Origin: Paludibacteraceae bacterium
GTDB taxonomy: Bacteria > Bacteroidota > Bacteroidia > Bacteroidales > Paludibacteraceae
Assembly (NCBI GenBank): GCA_905234685.1
Contig: CAJOIR010000019.1
Coordinates: forward strand, 1 to 37,357
Reading direction: 5' to 3'
DNA: 37,357 nt
A program made the position numbers and the translations under genes. Shown here in pieces: positions 19,801 through 27,402 of this stretch (position 1 is its first letter; the number at the start of each line of letters is the position of its first letter). The notes beneath the pieces were generated by a model. It did no database searches, had not been told where the DNA came from, and saw nothing but the letters and a program-made list of their open reading frames with translations.

Positions 19801-22800
19801 GCCGAACTTGGTAGGTATAGCGCATGCCGGAATATCCTGAATCTCAACATAACCAACACCAATCTGGTTGGTAGCATTGAACTCAGAGAGGAATATGACA
19901 TGCTTACCCATATTGCCATTCAAGTCACCCTTGTAGTCAGCAAACGAAACCAAATACCTACAGCCTTCTGTAGTGGCAATGTCGATGGTGTCAAGAATAA
20001 CAACAGTCGAAAGATCCATCGGGTCTGTTACAACACCTACTTTCAGTTTCTTAGCATAAGATGTTGATGTTGATGAACGAGCATAGAACAGCAACTGTTT
20101 CTTGGTGATATCTTCCACATCAAGCATTGGAGAAATTGCATATGCGCCCTGATACGTTGTAGTGGAATAGAGATACAGGTACTTTTCACCATAGGAACGG
20201 TAAGATGATGTATTGTTTACATACGGAATGTATGTGGTAGTAGCAGAAGCAGTGTTGCTACCTACTGTCCAACACGGAACAGGGTTGCCACTACCTGTTG
20301 TAACACTTTCGAAGTCCTCTTTATAGTTTGCAGCCGGAGAACAGAGAGTGGTGAAACTGAGGTGAGCGAACTGCGAGTACAAACCGTTTGCGGGGTCGCA
20401 AGCGGCAGCTACTGAAATATAATACTTGGTATCAGCCTTCATACCACTCAGAGACTTCACTCTGGTAGAATAAGGAAGAACTTCTGTTGAAAGTACTTGT
20501 ATAGTGGTATCTGCAGCAAGTACCGTAACAGTATCTCCAGCGACAACAATCTGTTTTGTGACAGGATTTACGCCATCAGGAGTAAGAGCCTCGTCGCTTG
20601 CCTCTTTGTCGGTGAGGTAATATATCCAGTCGGTCTGACCACGCATACCTGCCGTCAGACGGATGCTCTTGTCTGTCAGACGTGAGAGTGAAGACTGCGG
20701 CTGATAGCATGCCGTACCATCAAGTACGATGTCATCAAGAAATGCAGTGGTTGTCACGCCATAAGGTGTACGGAATGCGATGTAACGGCCAGTACCTGTG
20801 TAGTTCTCAAGAGGCACTTCGAAATAGATATCTTTGCCGACACCAGTTCCAAGTCCACCACCTCCGAGCGAGTCAATTACAACGAAAGTACTAAGATCAG
20901 TAGGATCGTCCATCACACCTATAAGCAATGCATAGGTCTTAGTAGTTGCCATCTGGTATGAACCCTTCACTACTATCTGGCGGAATTGCTCATCGCTCTC
21001 TGCTTCTACGCGCGGCATAGCTGCCCATGCAGGAGCATAGTTGCTTGATGCAGTTGAACTATAGTAGCCATATATTTTCAGACCGTCACACCCAGAATTA
21101 GAGTAGTGAGCAGTAGTCAATGCTGTACCTTGATCATAATATGCAGTTGCAGAAGTACCGCCATTACTGAATACATAAGGATAATAGTTTCGTATTGAAT
21201 ATGTAGAAGCAGAAGAAGGATCTGTGCCTTTCAGATTACCTACTGTCCAACACTCAGGAACAAGGGCATTCTTGAAATAATTGACAGCGGTCGTTGTAGA
21301 AGACAAAGACGAAGTTACAGTCTTACCATAACTCTCAAAATTCTCTACATAACGTCCATTAGCAGGAATGGTAGCACATTCAGTAAGTGCCGTAGTAGAA
21401 GCCCACTCTTTATCACCGCACAAGCCATGGACATACAAGTAGTAGGTAGTCTGCTTGTTAAGGTCGCTGACATGAACAGAGTCGAGCGTTGTTACACCAT
21501 GTGCAATAAGAATCAGAGAATCAAGTTCTCCGAGTTTGCCAAGTTCTGTTTTGGTAAGGTTTCTGGTTGCAACAGCATACTCCCAGCCTTCAGCGTCCTG
21601 ACTGAGTTTGCCTTCCCAATGAAGAGTCATCTCAGAAGCACCTATATCGGTAACCCATATATCAGGAGTCTGACATTCTACAGGCATTACACGTATGTAG
21701 TCAAGATACGAGAGAACATAAGTATTACCACGAACAGGTCCGCATGTAAAGGCTATATGTTTACCGTTACCAGTGTATTTCAGGAAATTAGCCCTATTGT
21801 TTTTATACCATGTACTTGTAGTTGTAGGAATAACACTGTCCACTACTTCGAATGTGCTAAAGTCGTTAGGATCGGTCATAACACCGACATAAACTGCCGA
21901 AGCATTAAGAGTGATACTGCTATAATAGTCATATACAACCATCACATCCTGAACAGGCATTTCAGTTGCAGGCATTGCCACCCAACCTATTTCAGAAGCA
22001 CTGTGCGTACGCAGATACAAGCAACCTTTATTAGGTCCAATACTATCGCTATCATACGAAGTTGTAAGATACTGATAACTATTGCCTCCCCAATACCAGC
22101 ATGCGGGGCGGATACTGCTTGAAACGCCGCCTTCACGAGCGCCGTTGAAGTCTTGTACATACGGCATCGGGAGGAACTCAGGACACTCGGTCTTAATCTG
22201 GAAAGCAGAAGTCCACTCTGTGAGTGTACCATCACACTCTGCTTGCAGATATACATAATAAGGAAGAGAATAGTCGAGACCTGTAACAGTGATAGTAGGC
22301 TCTGTCACTTTGCCATTGAACATGTCACCGACAAGAAGGTTGTCAATAGTAAGTTCAGCATCATCGAACTCTACACTGCTAACTTTAACATTCCATGCCG
22401 TAGCGGCACCTTTGTTCCAACTGAGCACGGCAGATGTGTCTGTAGCTATATAGTCGAAACCAGTAGGCATCGGGCATGCAACCAACTGACTGATGGTAAC
22501 ATCATCAATATAGTTTGTTGAGTAGCTCTGGCCATCAGGCTCCATCCAACGCATGGCAATATATTTACCTTTGCCTTGATAAGCAATGAAATTGCCATAG
22601 CAACGCGCCCACTTTTCACCTGCGCGATATTCGCCGACCTTAACGAAAGTATTCAGGTTGGCAGGTTCTGTCATAACGCCAAGTTCAATCAAGCAACGCG
22701 GTTTATTGGCAGCAGTCTGTGCATTGAGATAGAAGTTAATCTGTACATCCTGAACACTGTCAACCATGGGGAATACAATGTAAGAGTTCTTACCTGCATC

Positions 22801-24735
22801 CATATTAAGGTAAAGGAACTTATCTCCTTCTTTCTTTGCAAGAGATGATGAAGAAGCAGTATTATGAGGCCACTCCACATTGGTAGAATACATCATGATA
22901 TTGTCAGGATACATCACACTTGCAACACCGCCCATAGTATAGTAGCCTTCTGAATCTTCAAATCCGAAGTGCATCGGCAGACTCATTGCTGCGGAGGTAA
23001 AGAACTGACGCGGTTCAGACCATTCAGAATTACCGCCTGCATATACAGCCTGTATCGAAACATAATAACCATCCTTTGTCCAAGGCTGGAGACCTGAGAG
23101 GGTGACAGAAGCACTTGTAGATGAAGTTTCAAGCGCCTTGTCAACAATTACAAGTTCGCCTTTCTTAATACTGAGGTCCTTAGCAACAATGATATTATAC
23201 GACTGAACGTCAGCACGAGGAGCGCTCCACCACATTTCAGTAGTGGTTGTACCCGGAATGAAATGGAAAGTCTGATAGTCAGGTTTAGCCTGTGCAGGAC
23301 GCTTCTCAATTGTTACTTCGTCAATGTAGAACTGGTTAGGTTTGTCGAAATAACTTACAAATACTACATATTTGCCTTCACCAGAATACTTCTCAAAAGA
23401 AACAGTGTATTCCTCTATTACATCTTTAGTCTCAATAACTATGGTGTCAATAGGAGTGAAAGTAGTGTAGTCGCTTGCATCTGTAGCCACGGCAACAATT
23501 ATAGCGTTAGCCTGTTTGCGGTTATGGCGCTGAGCCATTGTAGCCCAGAAACGAATCTGACAGTCTTTCAAATCTTCTCCTGTCAATTCAGGTGTAGCAA
23601 GATAAGCAAGACCGTTCGCAGGTATAGGAGTAGTGAATCTGCCTGACGAATGCAAGTAGTTACCATTAAACAAAACGGCAGGGTCAGATATTCTGGAATA
23701 AATATCGTACTCCTGCTTAGATATCCACAAGTCGATTACAGGCTGATAGTTACCGCCCCAAGTCCAAGACTCAAGCTGCATAGCAGAAATGTTATTGGAG
23801 GTGTAAGGCATGTCGAAAGTCTCTGTATAAGGGATAGACTCACGGAATGCCATTGTAAACTCCTGCGGCTCAGCCCACTCGCTTGTTTGCCCACCGCATA
23901 TGGACTGGATATACACATAATAAGTGGTATTAGCCTTCAGACCTTTGATAGTAACTGTGAAATTGCCATCATATTCCATTAATGTGTCAGCAGCAATGAT
24001 AGCCGGATCTATAAGACCAAGCGTATCCATCTCAGCCTTCTTGGTAGTGAGCACAACATGGAACTGGTCAGCATCCCAACTTGCATGCCAACTGATAGTT
24101 GCCTGACCATTAGCCACTCCTGTCAGAGTGATGTTGGTTGGCAATGTGCACTCTGGATATGAGCGGACCACAATAGAGTCAAGAACGATACCACGACCCA
24201 TATTGTCGGAGCCTTCGAATGCAATCTGATATGCCTTGGAATTGAAATTAGGCAATTCGATTGTCTCACTCTGCCAATTGCGATATGCACGTTCGTAACT
24301 ATCAAGGAGGAGCCAATCATCTTCGGGATCAGCACGATAGAACACGCGCAATGTATCGAAGTCGGCAGTCCACTTGTCCTGAGCATGATAGAAGCGCAGA
24401 ATAGGACGGTAAACGCCAGTAAGGTCCATTGCTGGAGAAACAAGTTTGGTCTTGTAACCAATAGTCTGTCCAGACGAGTTGCGCAAGTAGGCGCGATAAG
24501 AACCTCCTCCGTTGAGTTTATAATCAGGAATCTTGTTGGCTGGATACTGATAATCAGCCAGAGACTCCACCTGCCACGGTTGCTCACCTTCTACATACTC
24601 CTGTGTCCAGGTAGAAGGAATAGCGCCCGATTCGAAGCTCTCCTGCAATTTCACAACGAAATCGTTTTGAGCCTTAATGCTTGTCGGCAACAACATTAAG
24701 AGCATTGCCGACAAAAGAAGATACCTTTTCTTCAT
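13882..24735 (-). CDS. Giant T9SS-secreted adhesin-like protein (ten FN3 and jelly-roll modules, five GCDS repeats)
   Basis: About 3,617 residues from ATG at 24735 (a GTG two codons earlier is less likely). After the signal peptide (MKKRYLLLSAMLLMLLPTSIKA) come ten modules, each a jelly-roll/MAM-like domain followed by a fibronectin-III-like domain. The FN3 parts begin near residues 193, 478, 755, 1018, 1342, 1634, 1923, 2259, 2568 and 2880, so the period is about 263-336. The jelly-rolls carry a recurring line of the type VGVMTDPNDFSTFEVVD, seen nine times. A final jelly-roll (about 2970-3170) precedes five GCDS repeats (about 3265-3520) and a type A T9SS sorting domain (about 3540-3617, ending GRVVVK). 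FN3-type repeats suggest a long stalk and jelly-rolls suggest carbohydrate or protein binding; the ligand is unknown. It is monocistronic, with its own promoter and terminator. Confidence 0.93.
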   Translation of the reverse strand: MKKRYLLLSAMLLMLLPTSIKAQNDFVVKLQESFESGAIPSTWTQEYVEGEQPWQVESLADYQYPANKIPDYKLNGGGSYRAYLRNSSGQTIGYKTKLVSPAMDLTGVYRPILRFYHAQDKWTADFDTLRVFYRADPEDDWLLLDSYERAYRNWQSETIELPNFNSKAYQIAFEGSDNMGRGIVLDSIVVRSYPECTLPTNITLTGVANGQATISWHASWDADQFHVVLTTKKAEMDTLGLIDPAIIAADTLMEYDGNFTVTIKGLKANTTYYVYIQSICGGQTSEWAEPQEFTMAFRESIPYTETFDMPYTSNNISAMQLESWTWGGNYQPVIDLWISKQEYDIYSRISDPAVLFNGNYLHSSGRFTTPIPANGLAYLATPELTGEDLKDCQIRFWATMAQRHNRKQANAIIVAVATDASDYTTFTPIDTIVIETKDVIEEYTVSFEKYSGEGKYVVFVSYFDKPNQFYIDEVTIEKRPAQAKPDYQTFHFIPGTTTTEMWWSAPRADVQSYNIIVAKDLSIKKGELVIVDKALETSSTSASVTLSGLQPWTKDGYYVSIQAVYAGGNSEWSEPRQFFTSAAMSLPMHFGFEDSEGYYTMGGVASVMYPDNIMMYSTNVEWPHNTASSSSLAKKEGDKFLYLNMDAGKNSYIVFPMVDSVQDVQINFYLNAQTAANKPRCLIELGVMTEPANLNTFVKVGEYRAGEKWARCYGNFIAYQGKGKYIAMRWMEPDGQSYSTNYIDDVTISQLVACPMPTGFDYIATDTSAVLSWNKGAATAWNVKVSSVEFDDAELTIDNLLVGDMFNGKVTEPTITVTGLDYSLPYYVYLQAECDGTLTEWTSAFQIKTECPEFLPMPYVQDFNGAREGGVSSSIRPACWYWGGNSYQYLTTSYDSDSIGPNKGCLYLRTHSASEIGWVAMPATEMPVQDVMVVYDYYSSITLNASAVYVGVMTDPNDFSTFEVVDSVIPTTTSTWYKNNRANFLKYTGNGKHIAFTCGPVRGNTYVLSYLDYIRVMPVECQTPDIWVTDIGASEMTLHWEGKLSQDAEGWEYAVATRNLTKTELGKLGELDSLILIAHGVTTLDSVHVSDLNKQTTYYLYVHGLCGDKEWASTTALTECATIPANGRYVENFESYGKTVTSSLSSTTTAVNYFKNALVPECWTVGNLKGTDPSSASTYSIRNYYPYVFSNGGTSATAYYDQGTALTTAHYSNSGCDGLKIYGYYSSTASSNYAPAWAAMPRVEAESDEQFRQIVVKGSYQMATTKTYALLIGVMDDPTDLSTFVVIDSLGGGGLGTGVGKDIYFEVPLENYTGTGRYIAFRTPYGVTTTAFLDDIVLDGTACYQPQSSLSRLTDKSIRLTAGMRGQTDWIYYLTDKEASDEALTPDGVNPVTKQIVVAGDTVTVLAADTTIQVLSTEVLPYSTRVKSLSGMKADTKYYISVAAACDPANGLYSQFAHLSFTTLCSPAANYKEDFESVTTGSGNPVPCWTVGSNTASATTTYIPYVNNTSSYRSYGEKYLYLYSTTTYQGAYAISPMLDVEDITKKQLLFYARSSTSTSYAKKLKVGVVTDPMDLSTVVILDTIDIATTEGCRYLVSFADYKGDLNGNMGKHVIFLSEFNATNQIGVGYVEIQDIPACAIPTKFGVDSLTSTEAALSWNGNSDKYRLVVTSEYVADTTLNKGGKIKNLLLDTIVEKSAFLLENLRPVTEYYAHVAGICGTDTTDFDFAGVSFKTECPAYMPLPYSENFDSYPSGGTSHPDCWKMFYNGLNTDDNPTSTIYPYVYSSGKFGDSGNGLYMYTASSYNTPEKRPTAATPRIGGKISDAMVSFKYRTASTTASYTAYTIVGVAKDVTNLDTLLATFIPVDTISSTGYTSPNNVWYDYIKEFSGIDGENMHVVLMAYHPTNTSMSYHYIDNFIIEKIPSCFVPTGLKAENASKNTIDLHFLPGKDDDSKWEVALWDSNADDPDTIYQIVDTVDCVLTGLASSTVYNIAVRTLCPDNEKSEWSESVKASTLYEIDTYTWTFSGSEFSTLVEGSTSYYLHPALTPGSNQETNSYTYKAYRTLNTGTASNGTYVYGLDTLFTYNDNSRTGGAMRLYTTSTVDTAYVILPSIINPGQKQITFDVRGGYAYSATSSSYSSTYDYRRQMYYAYSPYVVVGTFDEGKGLESFKQIYEMRLPMLRSVSVDPVYPDPDNTTDKHGEYATAENNYLFEHVTVPVPEDLPADKRIVLLSVFSRAKSSQTTNYAYVDNLKVEAKSQAATPQIKSTGVTDTTITVKWDANGNTAWDILVFDSLAHFSDTLGGHFVRKIENITSTSYTIEGLKERTTYYLFLSVAGKTELGYVSARQQAKTMCTPLPDSTLFDFEDDIYWWNYSSTTKYPFPNDCWSYGLNTTLLTTSTYTYWPRLMENTDSYKYSRNGKYSLRFYTSSSASNQRAYVIMPYMDVADYSNKELVFYLRDGYEQLSGSSKGKMSVTNSVSYDNTLVIGMVDDPEDFFGTFTPIDTVHYSYGPDVLTSSTMAASDPNGDNWWEKKIVPLKSGHGNYVAFYKPGYHAGEYIDDVKLQVRQTALAPTNLRALTEATSAQLSWYPKQTGTGYQVQICADNKFETLLADTVVTNAQCAFNGFTPNTRYFWRVKHLSTPYGDSEFANAADFWTECVPVVGAVSTSFERDGEPSENYRNYTSTLLKNQCWTYDNAGTTKTLGTSYPYNIPSTATVSYALSGDYALKMYASSTTYIDYVITPRIEGIDFDTMQVTFWITPCPHGIGTSANKDMVSTAWSNTNAAQVEVGTCTDPTDPKTFVVIDTVKYSRYTVAELKAKAPANIANDYTYQKFTLPLAGAVGPYVYMRAVFDKKPNVGQTSATSSTTIYIDNFSVEPLQVCASPSDISAKDVLDSHATLYWSHGDDKKEYRVQVSDSYLFDPEDLVVDTVITDSTIYVDGLKSATIYYARLKMTCVENGVGDWSQSATFRTAEAPYYHESFKEATQLVDGWMFTTGLAKDIFAGGDFTTIQTSVPSSTSGWYSANQNEALSGAHYAGRMYTSTSKWWMISPMVILNDVDTALLSFKMNYVLYNANWSSERVWRNIWSDAAGGTGYDDQFMVIISDDGGKTWKRENAIVWNNEKADEPDSLYFYGKGDYSLNGIKFLGNNVTDDDLIRIDLSKYQGKAIKIAFYVESTVSNTANVIHIDEIHVNYVDVVTETNNICQYEDYESMMKNDDGEALFVVNGDNVEAGEFTQSSYKMSLIPEKKDTILALSLNVTEAPQVVMPSDTICEGETFSGYEFNPVNKTGVYKKKLTSVAGCDSITSFFLYVTPRVYANAEDTICQGQTYNFNGKTLNRSGLYVDTLQSFVTGCDSVINFVLFVRQPQGATEEIRICHGSTYQFGDTVIATPGLYTRHFITATGCDSIATINVTVLPEITDTIRDFFCPGSVYEQYGFNVTLPGLYRQQLTSVDGCDSTVVLILEHYSTDTTRVEHSITTEELPFTYESLTYGVNTLPGTYIDTINVQGDGCDAVVIHTLIVTLGNGLDDIRGSELRLAPSVINVGETVSVIGKFTQQQMKNMTLEIFDMTGKRVSVLQPKVQPVVIGGFYQTGIYNIRIVAGDDTTYNGRVVVK
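14160..14950 (-). repeat. Five GCDS-type protein repeats near the C-terminus of the giant adhesin
   Basis: Each unit of about 45-55 residues has a cysteine-containing opening such as ICQGQTYNF or ICHGSTYQF, then a GxY turn (GLYVDTLQS, GLYTRHFIT) and closes with GCDS followed by a beta strand. The last copy is divergent (GCDAVVIHTL). The paired cysteines suggest a disulphide in each unit. The same unit occurs twice in the 7326-10514 product and once in the 3954-7322 product, always just ahead of the Ig-like or sorting domain. Confidence 0.8.
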
Positions 24736-24829
24736 AAGCACAATCTTTTGGTTTATACTAAATTGTTAATTAATATTTTCTATTGCAAGCGATTGAACAA
24801 ACAATTCTTTCGCAAAATATTTCAGCGTG

Positions 24830-24860
24830 CAAAAATATATAAAAACTATCAAACCTGCAA
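24830..24860 (-). promoter_or_regulatory. Bacteroidota-type promoter of the giant adhesin gene
   Basis: On the minus strand the -7 element TATTTTTG is at 24837-24830 and a -33 TTG at 24860-24858, with a 20-base spacer. Transcription would give a leader of roughly 90 bases before ATG at 24735. The bases after the -7 element (TTTGCACGCT) are the same as in the wza-like promoter. Confidence 0.7.
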
Positions 24861-24896
24861 CACTTTTATAGAAAAAAGTTATTTTTCTTGTCATTA

Positions 24897-24940
24897 TGGC
24901 AGAGTTTTGATATTTCACTATTCCATTTGAATCTCTGCCA
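24897..24940. repeat. Inverted repeat upstream of the giant adhesin promoter
   Basis: TGGCAGAG at 24897-24904 and its exact complement CTCTGCCA at 24933-24940 are separated by 28 AT-rich bases. The pair lies about 37 bases upstream of the -33 element of the giant adhesin promoter. It could be an operator or chance. The rest of the 24742-25045 intergenic region is AT-rich and holds only the promoter and the htpG terminator. Confidence 0.35.
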
Positions 24941-24983
24941 ATACCAGTATTTACGTATGCTAAAAAAGTATTAACACTTAAAT

Positions 24984-25013
24984 AAAAAAGAGACGCGAAC
25001 ATGCCGCGTCTCT
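24984..25013 (-). terminator. Rho-independent terminator of htpG
   Basis: AGAGACGCG at 24989-24997 pairs perfectly with CGCGTCTCT at 25005-25013 around a 7-base loop. On the minus strand the hairpin is followed directly by a run of six T. It starts 32 bases after the htpG stop, as expected for an intrinsic terminator. Confidence 0.88.
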
Positions 25014-25045
25014 AAGATGATAATATATGCCAGACAACTGAAGCT

Positions 25046-27103
25046 TTACAGGAGTTCGACTGAGCGGTTGACAAAGTTGGCGAGACTTTCGCCTTTGAGC
25101 ATACCGCTTGCAAGAAGAGCAATGTCGATGAGTTGGTGCAGACGAGTGTTGTCTTTGGCAGCATCAGCATAAAGTTTCTTAAGCTCAGCCTTGAGGTCTG
25201 CCACCTCTTTGGTGATAGCCGAGGCAGCATCTTTCTGCTCCTGAGTAAGGTCTTCGCTCTTTATATCTTTCTGCTCAGCCTTGATCCTGGCTTCTTCAGC
25301 CTCCTTCTGATTGAGGCGCTCCTGCAACGGGAGCAACTGCTCCTTGACAGCATTATAGAGGTCGTCAGCCATAGTGCTTACAAGCGGGTGAGCGGTGTTA
25401 ACCACAAGAGTATATTGGTCAGGCATAGTACCATAGAACGACATACCCTGTTGGTGAGCCGACATCTCCTTCATACGGCGCATCCACTCATTCTGAGTAA
25501 GGAAGACAGGGAGAGCATCGGCAGACACAGACTCGAGAGAGACATTATAGTTGATCTTCTCGCCTTTGGGCAACTCACTTTCGAAGGAATACTGCAGAGC
25601 GTTCTCCTGTTCGGCGGTCAATGCCACGCGCTCTTTCTCGTCTTTCTTGCGTATGAGGTTTTCTATGACATCAGAGTCAACGCGTACGAATCGTATCTTC
25701 TCGTTCTTCTGCTCCGCCTGCGAGATACAATGTACATCGAGTTCTCCGTTCATAAGGAGTACATCGTAGCCTTTCTCCTTTGCACGCTGTATGTAAGCAT
25801 ACGAAGAGTCAGGATCTTGCGTATATAATATAATAAGGTCTCCGTTCTTGTCGGTCTGCTTGTCTTTGATAAGTTTCTTGTACTCCTCGAGTGTATAGTA
25901 GTTCTTGTCGAGGTTCTCCACAAGAGCGAAGCCGACTGCACGCTCATAGAATTTCTCATCGGAGAGCATGCCAAACTGAATGAACAGTTTTATGTCGTCC
26001 CACTTCTTGCAGAAGTCCTCACGTTCGTTCTTGAACAACTCAGCCAACTTGTCGGCAACCTTCTTGGTGATGTGACCGGAGATCTTCTTGACTGCGGCAT
26101 CGCTCTGAAGGTAACTACGACTGACGTTGAGGGGTATGTCAGGCGAGTCGATGACACCATGGAGGAGAGTAAGATACTCAGGTACGATGTTCTCAACCTC
26201 GTCTGTAACAAAGACCTGGTTGCAATAGAGCTGAATCTTGTTGCGGCGTATGTCGAGATTGTTCTTAATTTTAGGGAAGTAGAGGATACCAGTAAGGTGA
26301 AATGGATAGTCCACATTAAGGTGTATATGGAACAAAGGCTCATCAAACTGCATTGGATAGAGTTCATGGTAGAAGTTCTTGTAATCTTCTTCAGTGAGGT
26401 CTGCGGGTTTGCGCGTCCATGCAGGGTTGATATTGTTGATGACGTTGTCTTCTTCAGTCTCCTGTTCGCGCCCATCCTTCCATTCTTTCTTCTTGCCAAA
26501 GACGATTTCCACAGGTAGGAACTTGCAGTATTTCTTCAAGAGTTCCTCAATCTTAGAGTCCTCAAGGAACTCTTTGTTGTCGTCGTCAATATGAAGCACT
26601 ATGTCAGTGCCTCGTTCAGCCTTGATGGTATCCTCCATCTCGTACTCAGGCGAACCATCACAAGACCAGTGCACAGCCTTGGCGTCCTCCCTGTAAGAGA
26701 GTGAGAATATCTCAACACGTTTGCTGACCATGAATGCAGAGTAGAAACCAAGACCGAAGTGACCTATGATAGCCGCTGCGTTGTCCTTATACTTAGCAAC
26801 AAACTCCTCTGCTCCTGAGAAAGCGATTTGGTTGATGAACTTGTCAACTTCCTCGGCAGTCATTCCGATGCCATGGTCACTTACTGTGAGGGTCTTTTTC
26901 TTCTTGTCGATACTGATACGCACCTTAAGGTCACCCAATTCACCTTTTGCCTCCCCGACAGATGAGAGAGTGCGGAGTTTCTGGGTGGCGTCAACTGCGT
27001 TGCTAACCAATTCACGAAGGAAGATTTCGTGATCTGAATACAAGAACTTTTTGATGACGGGGAAGATGTTGTCAGACGTAACCCCGATATTACCTTTTGA
27101 CAT
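25046..27103 (-). CDS. htpG: Chaperone HtpG (bacterial Hsp90)
   Basis: 685 residues, close to the 680 or so usual for Bacteroidales HtpG. The GHKL ATPase motifs are all present: ELVSNAVDATQKL near residue 31, DHGIGMT near 79, GHFGLGFYSAF near 113 and GTDIVLHI further on. The middle domain has WTRKPADLTEEDYKNFYHEL and the conserved GVIDSPDIPLNVSRSYLQSD. The C-terminal dimerisation part is charged and more variable, as usual. It is an ATP-driven cytoplasmic dimeric chaperone for late folding and stress. ATG at 27103 begins the typical MSKGNIGVTSDNIFP N-terminus. It is single-gene, divergent from the cobalamin operon, and closed by a clear terminator. No standard -7 TAnnTTTG element with a proper -33 is visible upstream; two inverted repeats are there instead. 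Confidence 0.97.
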   Translation of the reverse strand: MSKGNIGVTSDNIFPVIKKFLYSDHEIFLRELVSNAVDATQKLRTLSSVGEAKGELGDLKVRISIDKKKKTLTVSDHGIGMTAEEVDKFINQIAFSGAEEFVAKYKDNAAAIIGHFGLGFYSAFMVSKRVEIFSLSYREDAKAVHWSCDGSPEYEMEDTIKAERGTDIVLHIDDDNKEFLEDSKIEELLKKYCKFLPVEIVFGKKKEWKDGREQETEEDNVINNINPAWTRKPADLTEEDYKNFYHELYPMQFDEPLFHIHLNVDYPFHLTGILYFPKIKNNLDIRRNKIQLYCNQVFVTDEVENIVPEYLTLLHGVIDSPDIPLNVSRSYLQSDAAVKKISGHITKKVADKLAELFKNEREDFCKKWDDIKLFIQFGMLSDEKFYERAVGFALVENLDKNYYTLEEYKKLIKDKQTDKNGDLIILYTQDPDSSYAYIQRAKEKGYDVLLMNGELDVHCISQAEQKNEKIRFVRVDSDVIENLIRKKDEKERVALTAEQENALQYSFESELPKGEKINYNVSLESVSADALPVFLTQNEWMRRMKEMSAHQQGMSFYGTMPDQYTLVVNTAHPLVSTMADDLYNAVKEQLLPLQERLNQKEAEEARIKAEQKDIKSEDLTQEQKDAASAITKEVADLKAELKKLYADAAKDNTRLHQLIDIALLASGMLKGESLANFVNRSVELL

Positions 27104-27157
27104 AATATGTGATGTTTGATGTTAAAATTTCAATGTTTGTTGTTTTAGGTATCAAAT

Positions 27158-27173
27158 AGCACTAATTGTGCCA
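27158..27173 (-). promoter_or_regulatory. Inverted repeat / possible sigma-54-like element upstream of htpG
   Basis: On the minus strand the sequence TGGCACAATTAGTGCT contains the inverted repeat GCAC-N5-GTGC. It also has GG and GC at the spacing of a sigma-54 promoter (TGGCAC-N5-TTGC), with the first T of TTGC replaced by G. If used, the transcript would begin around 27147, giving a leader of roughly 44 bases. Whether this organism has RpoN is not known from the window. Confidence 0.3.
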
Positions 27174-27183
27174 AAGAGTAAAT

Positions 27184-27200
27184 ACTGCCAAAATGGCAGT
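27184..27200. promoter_or_regulatory. Perfect palindrome upstream of htpG, candidate operator
   Basis: ACTGCCA-AAA-TGGCAGT is a perfect 7+3+7 inverted repeat, 81-97 bases ahead of the htpG start and 11 bases beyond the GCAC/GTGC repeat. Its form is that of a dimeric repressor site. It is not CIRCE (TTAGCACTC-N9-GAGTGCTAA). No regulator is encoded nearby. Confidence 0.4.
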
Positions 27201-27250
27201 TTTAGCATAGAGTCGTAAGCCTAAAAAGAAAGGCCTATCACACTCATATT

Positions 27251-27305
27251 CTTTTTACGTCCTTTTTACGTCTTTTTTTCGTCCTTTTTACGTCTTTTTT
27301 ACGTA
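27251..27305. repeat. Five perfect-phase 11-base T-tract repeats (curved-DNA candidate)
   Basis: Five consecutive 11-base units occupy the span with no spacer: CTTTTTACGTC, CTTTTTACGTC, TTTTTTTCGTC, CTTTTTACGTC, TTTTTTACGTA. The T-tracts recur about once per helical turn, which is known to produce intrinsic DNA curvature, and four of five units carry the palindrome ACGT. The array lies between the htpG start and the cobalamin operon promoter. Confidence 0.85.
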
Positions 27306-27310
27306 AATGG

Positions 27311-27366
27311 TTTAATTAGGTGAAAAGGTTAAGAGGCTAAAAGGGTAATTGAGTGAAAAGGGGATG
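27311..27366. repeat. Purine-rich low-complexity stretch
   Basis: A degenerate run of short phrases such as GGTGAAAAGG, GGTTAAGAGG, GCTAAAAGGG and AGTGAAAAGGGG follows the 11-base repeats. It has no open frame or hairpin I can support and is probably degenerate intergenic sequence. Confidence 0.4.
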
Positions 27367-27402
27367 AGGTTTGAAGATAATTTACAAATAATTTGTAAAA
27401 GA

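Noticed and set aside
27151-27200. CIRCE (HrcA) operator at htpG
   Set aside because: TAGCACT resembles one half-site, but the second half GAGTGCTAA is not present at 9 bases' distance.
27251-27305. CRISPR array
   Set aside because: Units are 11 bases with no spacers, so this is a simple tandem array.
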